Positions 36,685 through 45,697 of a DNA stretch of 59,978 nucleotides are shown piece after piece. The stretch comes from an uncultured bacterium (GTDB lineage Bacteria; Cyanobacteriota; Vampirovibrionia; Gastranaerophilales; Gastranaerophilaceae). How positions within the stretch are numbered: position 1 is the first letter of the stretch; each line of letters begins with the position of its first letter. The position numbers and the translations under genes are program-made. Where the stretch lies: NCBI GenBank assembly GCA_949292185.1, contig CASEYP010000026.1, forward strand, positions 1 to 59,978, written 5' to 3'. The notes under the pieces were generated by a model. That model did not search any database, had not been told where the DNA came from, and saw nothing but the letters and a program-made list of their open reading frames with translations.

Positions 36685-39069
36685 CTAGAATGTTCTTAGC
36701 TTACGTCTTACACTGACGAAACATTTATATTTATCACAAGGGTTATACGATTTTTCTGAACCTGAGGCATTAACATCATCATATTTGATGTAATTAGATC
36801 CAGTCAGAACTCTATTGTCTAGCCCCTTAGCTGCGAAACTCTCACCCAAATTCAAACAATAAGGAGTATATTTACTTACTTGTCTTGCTGAACAAACACC
36901 TCTAGCAAATGATACACCAGGGAAAGCAACTTTTCTTTCTCTTGAAGCATCTGTAGATTCATAATAATAAACATCTACAGCCAATTGCTTAGCACTATTA
37001 CCACCTAAATATAATGCAGTATTAGCACCAGTATTTTTAGGAGCATCAAGAGGATAAGCCGGATAAACAACACCATTTGACGCGATGAAGAATGGGTATA
37101 CATCATCCCATAATGTGCCATTGCCTTTATCTCCATTGATATCAACAAGAACTGTAAATCCACTTATCGCATAAGCTTGAGTATTTTTCAAATATCCGTC
37201 TGGATCAGCTGTAACTTGAGAAGCTGCAGCAATATCAGAAATATCTACTGAACCACAACAGTTTCTAGCATCACCCATTTCAGCCTTACTTTCTGCATCT
37301 AAAGCAAAACAGTTTTTCTCAGACTTACAGAAATAACCTCCAGCATTGTAACAAGAAATATGTGTAGATTTTTTCAAGTTACGGCAAACATTTCTTGAAG
37401 GTGTTGAATTTTCAGTTGTAAAAGACAACCCAGGAATTGAAGCCGTTTTATCAGATACAATCCACAATTTTAAACCATTTGAAAAAACAATATTTGGTTT
37501 TATTTTATCAGAACCATCATCCTTAAGACCAAAAGCACCGATATTTGATTTAATAGACATCAAATTACCATTTTGACCCAACAACGCTTCGTAAACAGGT
37601 TTATTATATGATATTCCATTTTGTTCAGTAAAGGCTGTACAATATGTCTTATCTTCGTCTATGTTCCAATACTGTTCAATTTGCTCACATAATCTACTTG
37701 CTTTTGTTATTGGAGGATTTACAACGCAGACACCATCAACCATAGTCGAGCCGGCAGTACATTCTGATTCAACGCACTTACCATCTTGCATTTTATAACC
37801 CTCAATACACTGACAACCCTCGCCTTCCACATATACAGAGTTATCAGGGCAACAAGTATTTGTTATTTTGTTATAATCGTTTACGCAACAAACGCAAGTT
37901 GAAGAACTGCCTGTAGAATAAGGTAATGCGCCTTCCTGACTACAAGGAGTACAACATACATTATCATAATTTTCTGAAGGAATAGTACCGGATGAACAAA
38001 CACAACTGATTGTACTTGGTTTGCCTTCGTTTTTCATATTGTAATAACCTTTACCTGAAGAACAATCAGAGTCTGAAAAACTAGGTCTTGCAGATGCTGT
38101 AATACTAGCACTTTCTGTTCCCATTTCTAATGTATAACTAGATTTTAAGATACACTCACCTGCAACGTCTGACATCGGAGGCTGTAAATATGAACCAATA
38201 TCATCAGGAGAGCCTTCATTATCCTCTGCTGTACCGTCTTCTACATCTTCGCCAGAAGATCTATAATCAACTATATATTTAGCTTCTCTTTGTATATCAG
38301 GCAAAAACTTTGAAGATGGACAAGATGAAGTGAATATTGAAGTACAAATAGATTTAGCATCCGGTTTTTCAGTATTCTTTAATTTCTCAACAACTTTACT
38401 TACATTACTGCTATAACAAGGAGAACCCTCTGGGTACAACAACTCTGTAATGTATTTATTGGCTGGGGCCGCACTGTCTTGAGCACCTTCTGTATACCCC
38501 TTACAATTATTGAATTCTGAATCATTACGAGTATAATAAATAGTACGCTCTTCAGTTGTCCCATCCTCGTTTGTTATAGTTTCCTTTTGTTTTGGAATTT
38601 GAGCGCCACCACATACACGATATGCAAGCCAAATCATATCATATGAATCACTATCCCAAGAATAGACATCTTCTTCAAAAGTCTTTGTTACAGCAAACGC
38701 TCTTGGAAATATACTCTTAAATATATAAACCTCAGATTTAGCTAACTTATTACCTATAGATGCTATAAATTTTTTCGCTTTATTGAAATTCAATCTTTCG
38801 GATATTTTATCCAATAGAGACGTATCCTCAGCATCAGCAATAATAATACTACCAGAATCAGTTAATTCTGTAGGATCACCTATTGCTGCAATTTGTCCCG
38901 CCATTTTTTCAACAGTTTTATATGCCAAATAATATGAATATTCATCAGCTTTTTCCAATTGCTTATTTATGATAGGCAAAGTCGTTGCAATTAAAATTGC
39001 AACTATAGCAAGCGATATCATAATTTCCATAAGCGTAAAGCCTGACCTCTTGTTATGCCTCAAATTCAT
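36685..39069 (-). CDS. Giant cysteine-rich type IV pilin-like protein
   Basis: A 794-residue protein with a class III prepilin leader: short basic start, then G|FTLMEIM with the usual Glu at mature position 5 and a hydrophobic helix to about residue 30, so it should be processed by prepilin peptidase and join a pilus or secretion pseudopilus. The rest is far larger than a major pilin. A helical N-terminal domain is followed by a central Cys-rich region (about residues 350-440) with many CC and CxC pairs in an EGF-like spacing. The C-terminal domain (about 460-794) has more cysteines and resembles large minor pilins or tip adhesins. It has a GGAGGG ribosome site and lies 15 bases after the transketolase half. 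Confidence 0.82.
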   Translation of the reverse strand: MNLRHNKRSGFTLMEIMISLAIVAILIATTLPIINKQLEKADEYSYYLAYKTVEKMAGQIAAIGDPTELTDSGSIIIADAEDTSLLDKISERLNFNKAKKFIASIGNKLAKSEVYIFKSIFPRAFAVTKTFEEDVYSWDSDSYDMIWLAYRVCGGAQIPKQKETITNEDGTTEERTIYYTRNDSEFNNCKGYTEGAQDSAAPANKYITELLYPEGSPCYSSNVSKVVEKLKNTEKPDAKSICTSIFTSSCPSSKFLPDIQREAKYIVDYRSSGEDVEDGTAEDNEGSPDDIGSYLQPPMSDVAGECILKSSYTLEMGTESASITASARPSFSDSDCSSGKGYYNMKNEGKPSTISCVCSSGTIPSENYDNVCCTPCSQEGALPYSTGSSSTCVCCVNDYNKITNTCCPDNSVYVEGEGCQCIEGYKMQDGKCVESECTAGSTMVDGVCVVNPPITKASRLCEQIEQYWNIDEDKTYCTAFTEQNGISYNKPVYEALLGQNGNLMSIKSNIGAFGLKDDGSDKIKPNIVFSNGLKLWIVSDKTASIPGLSFTTENSTPSRNVCRNLKKSTHISCYNAGGYFCKSEKNCFALDAESKAEMGDARNCCGSVDISDIAAASQVTADPDGYLKNTQAYAISGFTVLVDINGDKGNGTLWDDVYPFFIASNGVVYPAYPLDAPKNTGANTALYLGGNSAKQLAVDVYYYESTDASRERKVAFPGVSFARGVCSARQVSKYTPYCLNLGESFAAKGLDNRVLTGSNYIKYDDVNASGSEKSYNPCDKYKCFVSVRRKLRTF

Positions 39070-39084
39070 CGTCCCTCCATATAT

Positions 39085-39909
39085 TTATCTTAATTCTATC
39101 ATTGCTTTTTCATATTCTTCTTTATTTGGAGCCTTACCATGCCACCCGGCATTGTTTTCCATAAAACTAACACCTTTTCCTTTTATGGTATTTGCTATTA
39201 TCGCAGTTGGTATATCAGATAATTTAGCTTTTTCAATGGCGTCATATATCTCACAAATATTATGTCCATCAATTTCAATAACTTTCCAATTAAAAGCTTC
39301 TAATTTTGCGCCAAGATTATCGAGAGGCTTGATATCTTCAGTAGCACCATCAATTTGTAACCTATTGCGATCAATAATTGCAACCAGATTATTCAAATTT
39401 CTATGAGGAGCCTGCATAAAAGCTTCCCAAACATTGCCTTCTTGTATCTCACCATCGCCTAACAAGACAAACACATTAGCTGGATTTTTATCTAACTTTA
39501 AGGACATTGCAATTCCACAAGCCATAGATAAACCTTGACCTAATGAACCTGTAGCAACCTCTATACCAGGACACCATAAAGATGGGTGTCCTTGAAGCCT
39601 TGTACCAAGTTTTCTAAATGTTTTCAACTCGGAAGGTTTAATAAAACCTAATTGTGCCAAAACAGAATAATAAATTGGAGAGACATGTCCCTTTGATAAA
39701 ACAAACCTATCTCTATCTTGATAATCAGCAGATAGTTTACCTTTCAAAGAATGTTTCATGCATTTATGAAATAGGACTGTCATTATTTCACAAGAGGATA
39801 AAGACCCTCCAATATGACCGGATTGGGCTTGATAAACCATCTCAAGGATATGACGTCTATTTTCTAAACATAAATTTTCTAAAGCTTTTATTTCATTATC
39901 AGATATCAT
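39085..39909 (-). CDS. Transketolase, N-terminal subunit
   Basis: The thiamine-diphosphate-binding half of transketolase, 274 residues. The segments HIGGSLSSCEIM, DRFVLSKGH, GSLGQGLSMA and the ThDP motif GDGEIQEGNVWEA are all present. The C-terminal half (pyrimidine-binding and C domains), usually the next gene, is missing here: the next gene downstream is the pilin. Activity needs a partner subunit encoded elsewhere. It overlaps wecG by four bases (ATGA), so the two are coupled. Confidence 0.9.
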   Translation of the reverse strand: MISDNEIKALENLCLENRRHILEMVYQAQSGHIGGSLSSCEIMTVLFHKCMKHSLKGKLSADYQDRDRFVLSKGHVSPIYYSVLAQLGFIKPSELKTFRKLGTRLQGHPSLWCPGIEVATGSLGQGLSMACGIAMSLKLDKNPANVFVLLGDGEIQEGNVWEAFMQAPHRNLNNLVAIIDRNRLQIDGATEDIKPLDNLGAKLEAFNWKVIEIDGHNICEIYDAIEKAKLSDIPTAIIANTIKGKGVSFMENNAGWHGKAPNKEEYEKAMIELR

Positions 39910-40625
39910 TTACCAGCAAATAACCTTTCTTTACAAACATTCAAAACAAATAACGGAAGAGTCGGGAATATCCGTTTAAATCTTTGCGGCTCTTTTATCG
40001 TACGATATAACCACTCTAACCCCAGATTTTGCCATATTTTTGGAGCACGATTAACCGCACCTGCCCATACATCAAAACTACCACCAAGCCCTATCATTGT
40101 AGCCTCCGGAAGTCTTGATTTTAAAGAATTTATAAAGAACTCTTGTTTTGGAGACCCTAATGCAACTAAAACTAAATCAGGCTTTGCAGATACAACATCA
40201 TTAAAAATGGCTTCATCATTACTAAAATATCCATCATGTGAATATACAATATTAAGATTTGGTATTTCTAATTTTAAATTTTTAACTGCATTTTCTATAA
40301 CTTCAGGTTTTGCACCTATCATTGCAATTGATTTATTTTCTTTAGAAAACTTTACAATTAAAGCTTTACCAAGTTCAACACCCGGTATCCTTTTTACTCT
40401 ATGACCAAGAATTTTCAATCCAATTTCAACGCCAACCCCATCAGGAACGACTAATTCTGCGGAGGATAGAACTTTCGCAAAATCCGGCATTTTAGACGCT
40501 GTAGAAAACATTTCAGGATTTACCGTAACAATCTGACCATGATGATTATACGCGTAATCTACAGCCTCATCAAAGCTAAAACTGTCAACTCCAAAACCCT
40601 GAATTTTAACCAAATCTCTATCCAT
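39906..40625 (-). CDS. WecG/TagA/CpsF family glycosyltransferase
   Basis: A 239-residue GT26 enzyme that transfers an N-acetylhexosamine-type sugar from a nucleotide donor to a lipid-linked acceptor in surface glycan or teichoic-type polymer synthesis. The motifs TVNPEMFSTA, PDGVGVEIG, RIPGVELG, and GSPKQEFFI with GGSFDVWAG are typical. It could decorate the pilin or start a glycan. This is inference from the shared operon. The start codon is six bases after a perfect TATAAT with no Shine-Dalgarno, so the mRNA is predicted leaderless. Confidence 0.9.
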   Translation of the reverse strand: MDRDLVKIQGFGVDSFSFDEAVDYAYNHHGQIVTVNPEMFSTASKMPDFAKVLSSAELVVPDGVGVEIGLKILGHRVKRIPGVELGKALIVKFSKENKSIAMIGAKPEVIENAVKNLKLEIPNLNIVYSHDGYFSNDEAIFNDVVSAKPDLVLVALGSPKQEFFINSLKSRLPEATMIGLGGSFDVWAGAVNRAPKIWQNLGLEWLYRTIKEPQRFKRIFPTLPLFVLNVCKERLFAGK

Positions 40626-40631
40626 AAGATT

Positions 40632-40640
40632 ATTATATCA
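40632..40640 (-). promoter_or_regulatory. Extended -10 promoter of the wecG operon (leaderless)
   Basis: On the minus strand TGA precedes TATAAT (40637-40632), which ends exactly six bases before ATG 40625. No -35 match is seen at 16-18 bases. It faces the divergent promoter of the next gene. Confidence 0.65.
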
Positions 40641-40655
40641 TATTCTACAAAATTA

Positions 40656-40664
40656 TGCTATAAT
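40656..40664 (+). promoter_or_regulatory. Extended -10 promoter of the exported-protein gene (leaderless)
   Basis: TGC precedes TATAAT (40659-40664), which ends six bases before the GTG start at 40671. Its -10 box is 21 bases from the opposite-facing one of wecG. Confidence 0.65.
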
Positions 40665-40670
40665 TTACAT

Positions 40671-41540
40671 GTGAAAAAGGTTATTTATAAAGTATTATTT
40701 ACAGTTCTGTTATTAGTATTTGGGCTTGCGGGGAAAGCGCAGGCTGTCCAATTTGATTTAGTTGTTTTACCTACAGAGATTTTTAATGTATGTGATAACT
40801 ACTTTTGTTTTCCTGAGCCTTCTGAAATAGCAGCAAATTATGTTATTCAGAATATAAATTCATATAAATACATGAGTGCGCTATCCTTGGCTGAAGTAAG
40901 AGCAAAAATGGAGGAAAATCCTCAATTAAAAGCTGAAACTCAAAATTTATTAAAGACCTATGAAGAAACAGAAAAAATAGATTTTCAAGCACTTGATCAA
41001 ATATCTCAAGCCTTTGGGGTTAAATCTGTAATTATTATATCTTGCTATGCAATTACAGACCGCTCAGCGACTCGCAGAGGACTTTGGGAAGTTCTTGAAA
41101 TATCAAGTGCCTTTAAAATAACATATCCGTTTAATCTCACAACAACCGCAGTTTTAACGGATAATGTAAATAATGTTGTCATGTGGAGCAGTAAATACAA
41201 TAAAACTGTTTCCGACTCAAACGGATACTTTCTTGCTTTAAATCAAGCTCAAGCGGCTTCACATCTGGAAAAAATAAAACAATACTTTAGGAATAATGTA
41301 GCTCAAAATATTAGCCAAAATGTACACTTAAGATTTTTCCCTAAAGATGTCAGAACTTTTACTCCACCATCTGCCAATAACGCAAAAGACTCAGGTAATG
41401 AAGCATTAAATAATGGTGGACAATTTATGCCAAATGCACTGGAAAAACTTTCTCCACCTAAGAGTTTAAAAGATTTTGATGATGAAAATAAAGATAATAA
41501 CAATTCATCAAACTCTGATGACTTTATATTTGAGTTTTAA
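40671..41540 (+). CDS. Exported hypothetical protein
   Basis: A 289-residue protein starting with GTG. Residues 1-25 form a signal peptide (KKVIYKVLFTVLLLVFGLAG, cleavage near KAQA). The mature part has an alpha/beta domain up to about residue 235 containing FDLVVLPTEIFNVCDNYFCF, with two cysteines that could form a disulfide, and a helical middle with LSLAEVRAKMEENPQL. The tail (about 245-289) is Asn/Asp/Pro-rich and disordered. In overall shape it resembles periplasmic proteins that assemble on the outer membrane, but I cannot name a family. In-frame codons upstream overlap wecG and would lie upstream of the transcript start, so this start is preferred. Confidence 0.7.
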   Translation: MKKVIYKVLFTVLLLVFGLAGKAQAVQFDLVVLPTEIFNVCDNYFCFPEPSEIAANYVIQNINSYKYMSALSLAEVRAKMEENPQLKAETQNLLKTYEETEKIDFQALDQISQAFGVKSVIIISCYAITDRSATRRGLWEVLEISSAFKITYPFNLTTTAVLTDNVNNVVMWSSKYNKTVSDSNGYFLALNQAQAASHLEKIKQYFRNNVAQNISQNVHLRFFPKDVRTFTPPSANNAKDSGNEALNNGGQFMPNALEKLSPPKSLKDFDDENKDNNNSSNSDDFIFEF

Positions 41541-41713
41541 TCATAAAAAATCATTAGCAAATTTGCATAATTAACATTTTTTACAACACTTTGATTCTTA
41601 CTGTTAAGAACTTTATTTATTGTGATATCAATTTTCTTGCAACTATCCATTAAATCAATATAGGATATCACAAGAATTATTAAAATAAATATCAATAATA
41701 TACGCTTCATCAT
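41537..41713 (-). CDS. Possible small membrane protein
   Basis: A 58-residue frame starting MMKRILLIFILIILVISYID, followed by a polar segment with one cysteine. The pattern is a single N-terminal membrane helix or uncleaved signal. The only candidate ribosome site is a weak GTGAG. A TATAAT overlaps the start codon, which argues against a promoter exactly there. Coding status uncertain. The surrounding 300-base gap holds nothing else I can name. The stop overlaps the convergent exported-protein gene by four bases. Confidence 0.4.
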   Translation of the reverse strand: MMKRILLIFILIILVISYIDLMDSCKKIDITINKVLNSKNQSVVKNVNYANLLMIFYD

Positions 41714-41840
41714 TATACTCACACTAACAAATAAGTAAAAGAAAGACATGCGACAAAATAATAATAAAAAAATTTAATGTTAGACTTAACAAAACTTTAA
41801 AGATTAACAATTTATTATTAAAAAGCGTTTTTTAAATAAT

Positions 41841-43307
41841 ATGATTAAACCAATAAAATTTATAAATGACTTAAGCGAAATTACGCAAAAAACAGTAAGC
41901 AAAGCAACAAAAGAGATTACAAAACAAGATACAAACACAGCAACTCAAAAAGTCGCACAAGCAAGCAGTGAAGTATTACAAGCTTACCACGGAATTAAAA
42001 CTAAAAAATTATTCGAAAGCTTTCCTGAATTTTTAAAAAGCTTTATGGATAACTTAGAAAAATATAAAGATACTGTTCCTGAAACAATTTTCAAACAGGT
42101 AAAAGAAGCTGCGCAAAATAAGAATTTTTCATTAGAAAAAATCGTTCAAAATTATTACGAACCATTAGGAAACGCAAAAACTCTTGATGAAGCTAGAAAA
42201 CTTTATCCGGAACTAAAAATTCCAGACATTTCACCAAAAAAAACAATAAAAGGTAGACTAAGACCATACTTTTTGACTACAGATTGCGAAAACATTAAAA
42301 AGCTCAAGACTCCGGAAGAACAAGATAAATACATTGATGAGTTATTACACAACAATGTAACATCACAGATTGAAAACAGCCCTGTATTTGCAACATTGAA
42401 AAAGCTTGCAAAAGACATAAAAACAGAAATTCTAGAAGGTAAATACACCGGAAATACTCATAATGTAAATTCAAAATATGGAGCAAGCAGAAGAATTGAT
42501 ATGACAGAAATGCTTGCGACAGAAGACAATCCTGATAAAATTGTTCTGCAAATATTAAAAGAAAATTGCATGGATAACAAAGCTATTACTGATATAAGTA
42601 TAAAAGGTAAGTACTACGACTTTAGAGGTACCAGTGTAAAACGAGCTTATCCATTTTCAATCCCTGATAAAAACTTTATAGCATTTATTAAAAGTGCAGA
42701 AAATACAGCACAACAATTCAAAAATTTAAAAAATTTGGAAACCTCAGATATAAAATCTGCCCTCTTTACACAAACTTGGAAAAGTAGTAAATTACGAGCT
42801 GATTTAAATAAATTGACGTCATTTGGAAAAGATTGGAGCATAGTAAAAACTGTTTGGCAAAAGACTATGTTTCCTGAAACAACATTTTATCCAACCGATA
42901 AACTCATAGACACCTATCTTGTAACTTTATTCAAATCAGGATCTAGAAATATTGATAAAGCAAATCCTCTTGCAAAATATTTAGAATCACCGCGTATGGA
43001 CAAAACCAAAATCCAATTACTAAAACGTCTATATAAAGGGTCAAGACAACTTGATATGGAAAATAATACAATAAATAGCAAAGCATATAAAGAATTCAAA
43101 GCGCAGTTTGATTTAAAAGGAATGAAAGAAATAATTGAAAATATTGAAGAACATTACAAAAATTCATTCTTTAAATATTTCTGGACAGATGAAAGAATTG
43201 CAAGATTCAAAACCGCACTAAATCAAAATACTGAACTTGCAAACAAAAACATCGAAATCTCTGATACAATCCTTACTAACGCAATGAATAACATCTTTAC
43301 AGAGTAA
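41841..43307 (+). CDS. Large hypothetical protein, probably lineage-specific
   Basis: A 488-residue, Lys/Asn-rich, mostly helical cytoplasmic-looking protein. It begins with a coiled-coil-prone segment (residues about 10-45, EITQKTVSKATKEITKQ). No signal peptide, membrane segment, catalytic motif or zinc site is seen. Recurrent patterns such as LLKRLYKGSRQLDMENNTINS suggest a globular C-terminal domain. There is no clear ribosome site. The gene is monocistronic between AT-rich gaps. I do not recognise it. An effector or host-related protein is possible but would be a guess. Confidence 0.65.
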   Translation: MIKPIKFINDLSEITQKTVSKATKEITKQDTNTATQKVAQASSEVLQAYHGIKTKKLFESFPEFLKSFMDNLEKYKDTVPETIFKQVKEAAQNKNFSLEKIVQNYYEPLGNAKTLDEARKLYPELKIPDISPKKTIKGRLRPYFLTTDCENIKKLKTPEEQDKYIDELLHNNVTSQIENSPVFATLKKLAKDIKTEILEGKYTGNTHNVNSKYGASRRIDMTEMLATEDNPDKIVLQILKENCMDNKAITDISIKGKYYDFRGTSVKRAYPFSIPDKNFIAFIKSAENTAQQFKNLKNLETSDIKSALFTQTWKSSKLRADLNKLTSFGKDWSIVKTVWQKTMFPETTFYPTDKLIDTYLVTLFKSGSRNIDKANPLAKYLESPRMDKTKIQLLKRLYKGSRQLDMENNTINSKAYKEFKAQFDLKGMKEIIENIEEHYKNSFFKYFWTDERIARFKTALNQNTELANKNIEISDTILTNAMNNIFTE

Positions 43308-43396
43308 ATATTTGTATACTTTTTTCATAATAAATAGCTAAAATAACTAAAAAAATGTTATTATTCATATGTAGTGTTTTGTTGTTTGGAGGTTTT

Positions 43397-44053
43397 ATGA
43401 AAAAGTATATAATTTTTGCACTGTTATTATTCTGCTCTAATCAAGCATTTTCCTATGAATACACACCTGATATTGCAAATAATATTGTACAAGAAGAGCA
43501 ACAAATTAAATTTTGCCCAAATTCTCAAACTTGGGGAGAAAACTGCAATGATGAAAACTCATATACTTTCATCAAAAGAATAACTTTTGGAAGTGGAGGA
43601 TTTTCTATATACGAAAAAGATAAAGCTCTATATGACACAGATACAACCCTAGAATTTCTAATCAATAACCAACTTATTGGATACAATATGCACAAACTTA
43701 AATTCTATAATCTAGAATTTAACGATAACAAATTCCAAAATTCTGAATTAAATGAAGAACAAATTCAAAAGTTATTTCCAAATATTAAACTGGTAAAAAT
43801 TTCACAATTCAAAAACAGAGAAATAACTCTCGAAAAGCCATATTTTAAACCAATAACATTTATGTTATTAAACGATACACCTGAACACTACTATAAATAT
43901 CAACTGGAAAAATATCCAAAACAAGATGAACTTATACACGGGATATTTGATATAAATAAAGCCGGAGATTATATATATTCTCATTTTGAAAGTAGAGATA
44001 CACTATTTCCAACGCTAACAATACATGTTAAAAATAACCTTAAACTAAAATAA
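43397..44053 (+). CDS. Exported hypothetical protein
   Basis: A 218-residue protein with a signal peptide (MKKYIIFALLLFCSNQAFS). The GGAGG ribosome site eight bases before ATG fixes the start; an in-frame ATG 42 bases earlier lacks one. The mature part contains two cysteines (KFCPNSQTWGENC) and alternating beta strands. No domain is recognised. It is convergent with the HNH-like gene, five bases apart, and probably independent of it. Confidence 0.7.
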   Translation: MKKYIIFALLLFCSNQAFSYEYTPDIANNIVQEEQQIKFCPNSQTWGENCNDENSYTFIKRITFGSGGFSIYEKDKALYDTDTTLEFLINNQLIGYNMHKLKFYNLEFNDNKFQNSELNEEQIQKLFPNIKLVKISQFKNREITLEKPYFKPITFMLLNDTPEHYYKYQLEKYPKQDELIHGIFDINKAGDYIYSHFESRDTLFPTLTIHVKNNLKLK

Positions 44054-44058
44054 GAAGG

Positions 44059-45612
44059 CTATTTTCTCTTCTTTCTTTTAGCTTTTGCAGCATCGTTTAA
44101 AGCTGAATCTGCTTCAACAGTTTCAGTTGCAGCATCTAGATTTGATTTTGCCAAATCAAGTTTTGACTTTGTATACTCTCTTGCTTCACTTGATTCTGCA
44201 AATTTTTCAGACGCAATACGGCGTTCTTTTTTCAAAGCCTTTAGAGCCTTCATTAAATCATCAATCTTTTTATCTGTTTCAATTAGTCTATTAGCCGCTT
44301 CATTATATTCTTCAATATCTTTTAAATAAGCTAATTCTGCTTTTTGATAAGTCGATAGAGCTTGCATTTCACGATATTTTAACAACTCTTTTATGCGAAT
44401 CTTTAACACATTATCACTTGCATCAAGCAATACAGGTTTAACATCAACTAAATAATCATCATACCCAAGAAGTTTACCGTGTTTTACAAATGTCATGACT
44501 TTATTCATTTGCCTTTGCAAATTCTTTTTCATTTCAGGATGAACCTCAAGAAAAAGATTATATGAAATATCGGAACGCTCATTATTACATTGCTTACACA
44601 ACATTATGCCATTAGATTTATCATCAGAGCCATTTTTACTTTTGGCTATAATATGCTCAAATGTTGCCTGTAATTCTCTTAAAAAATACTCAATTAAATC
44701 GATATCACTCTTGTCTGATTTATTAAACTCGACTACAAATTTATGAACAATATTATTTTCACCATAAGGAAGTCTTGAGATTAAGTTATTGATTTCTAAT
44801 CCAAGCTTCTTATTTCCTAAATTTTCTATATAATCACTGTATAAATGATGTACGAGCAGTCTTTTTATATGAGGCTGATAATATGGATGATTCAACACAG
44901 ATAAAGCTTGGGAATTTAAGAATTGCATGTCTTTTATTTCTTTAGCTGACATTTTTGGATATAATTCCCTTAAAGCCTTAAATACAGCAATCTTTTGTTG
45001 CATTTCTGCATTTTTATTATTATCAAAATGCGCTGAATGATATTTTGCGACCTCAGGCATTCTTAAAATTTCTGCAAATGTATTTTTGGGATATCTTTGC
45101 GCATAAATATTTAGCGTATTCAGAATTTCTTGATTATAACTATTATATAAATCAAAATATTTACCCAATCGCCTCATTACAGCCGGAGCCTTAATTGAAA
45201 CCTTATCAGAAAGCAACGCCAGTTGAGAAACTGCAAACTGAGTCTCTGTGGGCAACTTACCAATCTGTTCTGCCACATCAGGCGAACTTACTATATTACT
45301 TATGGTAGATTTTGGAGCCTTGGTTGACATTTCTTTTAAAAATTTATACGCATCGGAATTTCTAAAAGGTTTTAATAAAGAGTTTTCTAAGGCCCTTTTA
45401 GAACCTGCAATAAAGGTCTTTAAAAGTGTCAATATATCTGATGCTCTAAGAGTATCATGTCCACAACATCCGCAACACAAATGCGAAATTTCTCTAATAT
45501 CTTCTACTGAATCTTTCGGTAATCTATACCCAAAACTTAAAGTATTATATGAATTATTCTTATATTGATATGAATAACTATTTTTCGAATAATAATTGTC
45601 TAATAAAATCAT
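44059..45612 (-). CDS. HNH-endonuclease-like protein with a split zinc motif
   Basis: A 517-residue protein. Residues 46-50 carry a CCGCC cluster followed by GHDTL, resembling the first CxxCG knuckle of HNH nucleases. The rest of the HNH core appears only at residues 319-346: EHIIAK, an Asn at 334, then CKQCNNERS. Between them are about 270 helical residues. The C-terminal part (about 400-517) is a Lys/Glu/Ala-rich coiled coil. The EHI..N..C..CN order matches HNH. Whether the distant cysteines complete the zinc site is inference. No partner such as a methylase or toxin-immunity gene adjoins it. A start without a Shine-Dalgarno lies a few bases after AT-rich -10-like sequence. Confidence 0.6.
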   Translation of the reverse strand: MILLDNYYSKNSYSYQYKNNSYNTLSFGYRLPKDSVEDIREISHLCCGCCGHDTLRASDILTLLKTFIAGSKRALENSLLKPFRNSDAYKFLKEMSTKAPKSTISNIVSSPDVAEQIGKLPTETQFAVSQLALLSDKVSIKAPAVMRRLGKYFDLYNSYNQEILNTLNIYAQRYPKNTFAEILRMPEVAKYHSAHFDNNKNAEMQQKIAVFKALRELYPKMSAKEIKDMQFLNSQALSVLNHPYYQPHIKRLLVHHLYSDYIENLGNKKLGLEINNLISRLPYGENNIVHKFVVEFNKSDKSDIDLIEYFLRELQATFEHIIAKSKNGSDDKSNGIMLCKQCNNERSDISYNLFLEVHPEMKKNLQRQMNKVMTFVKHGKLLGYDDYLVDVKPVLLDASDNVLKIRIKELLKYREMQALSTYQKAELAYLKDIEEYNEAANRLIETDKKIDDLMKALKALKKERRIASEKFAESSEAREYTKSKLDLAKSNLDAATETVEADSALNDAAKAKRKKRK

Positions 45613-45670
45613 ATATAATCTATAATAACTACAAAATAAAAAAATTTGCTAGTAAAACAAAGATAATAAA

Positions 45671-45693
45671 AAGAACCCCAAAAAGGTTCTTTT
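45671..45693 (-). terminator. Terminator after tRNA-Leu
   Basis: AAGAACC and GGTTCTT form a stem with a seven-base loop and a T run on the minus strand, just after the tRNA CCA end. Confidence 0.8.
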
Positions 45694-45697
45694 AAAA

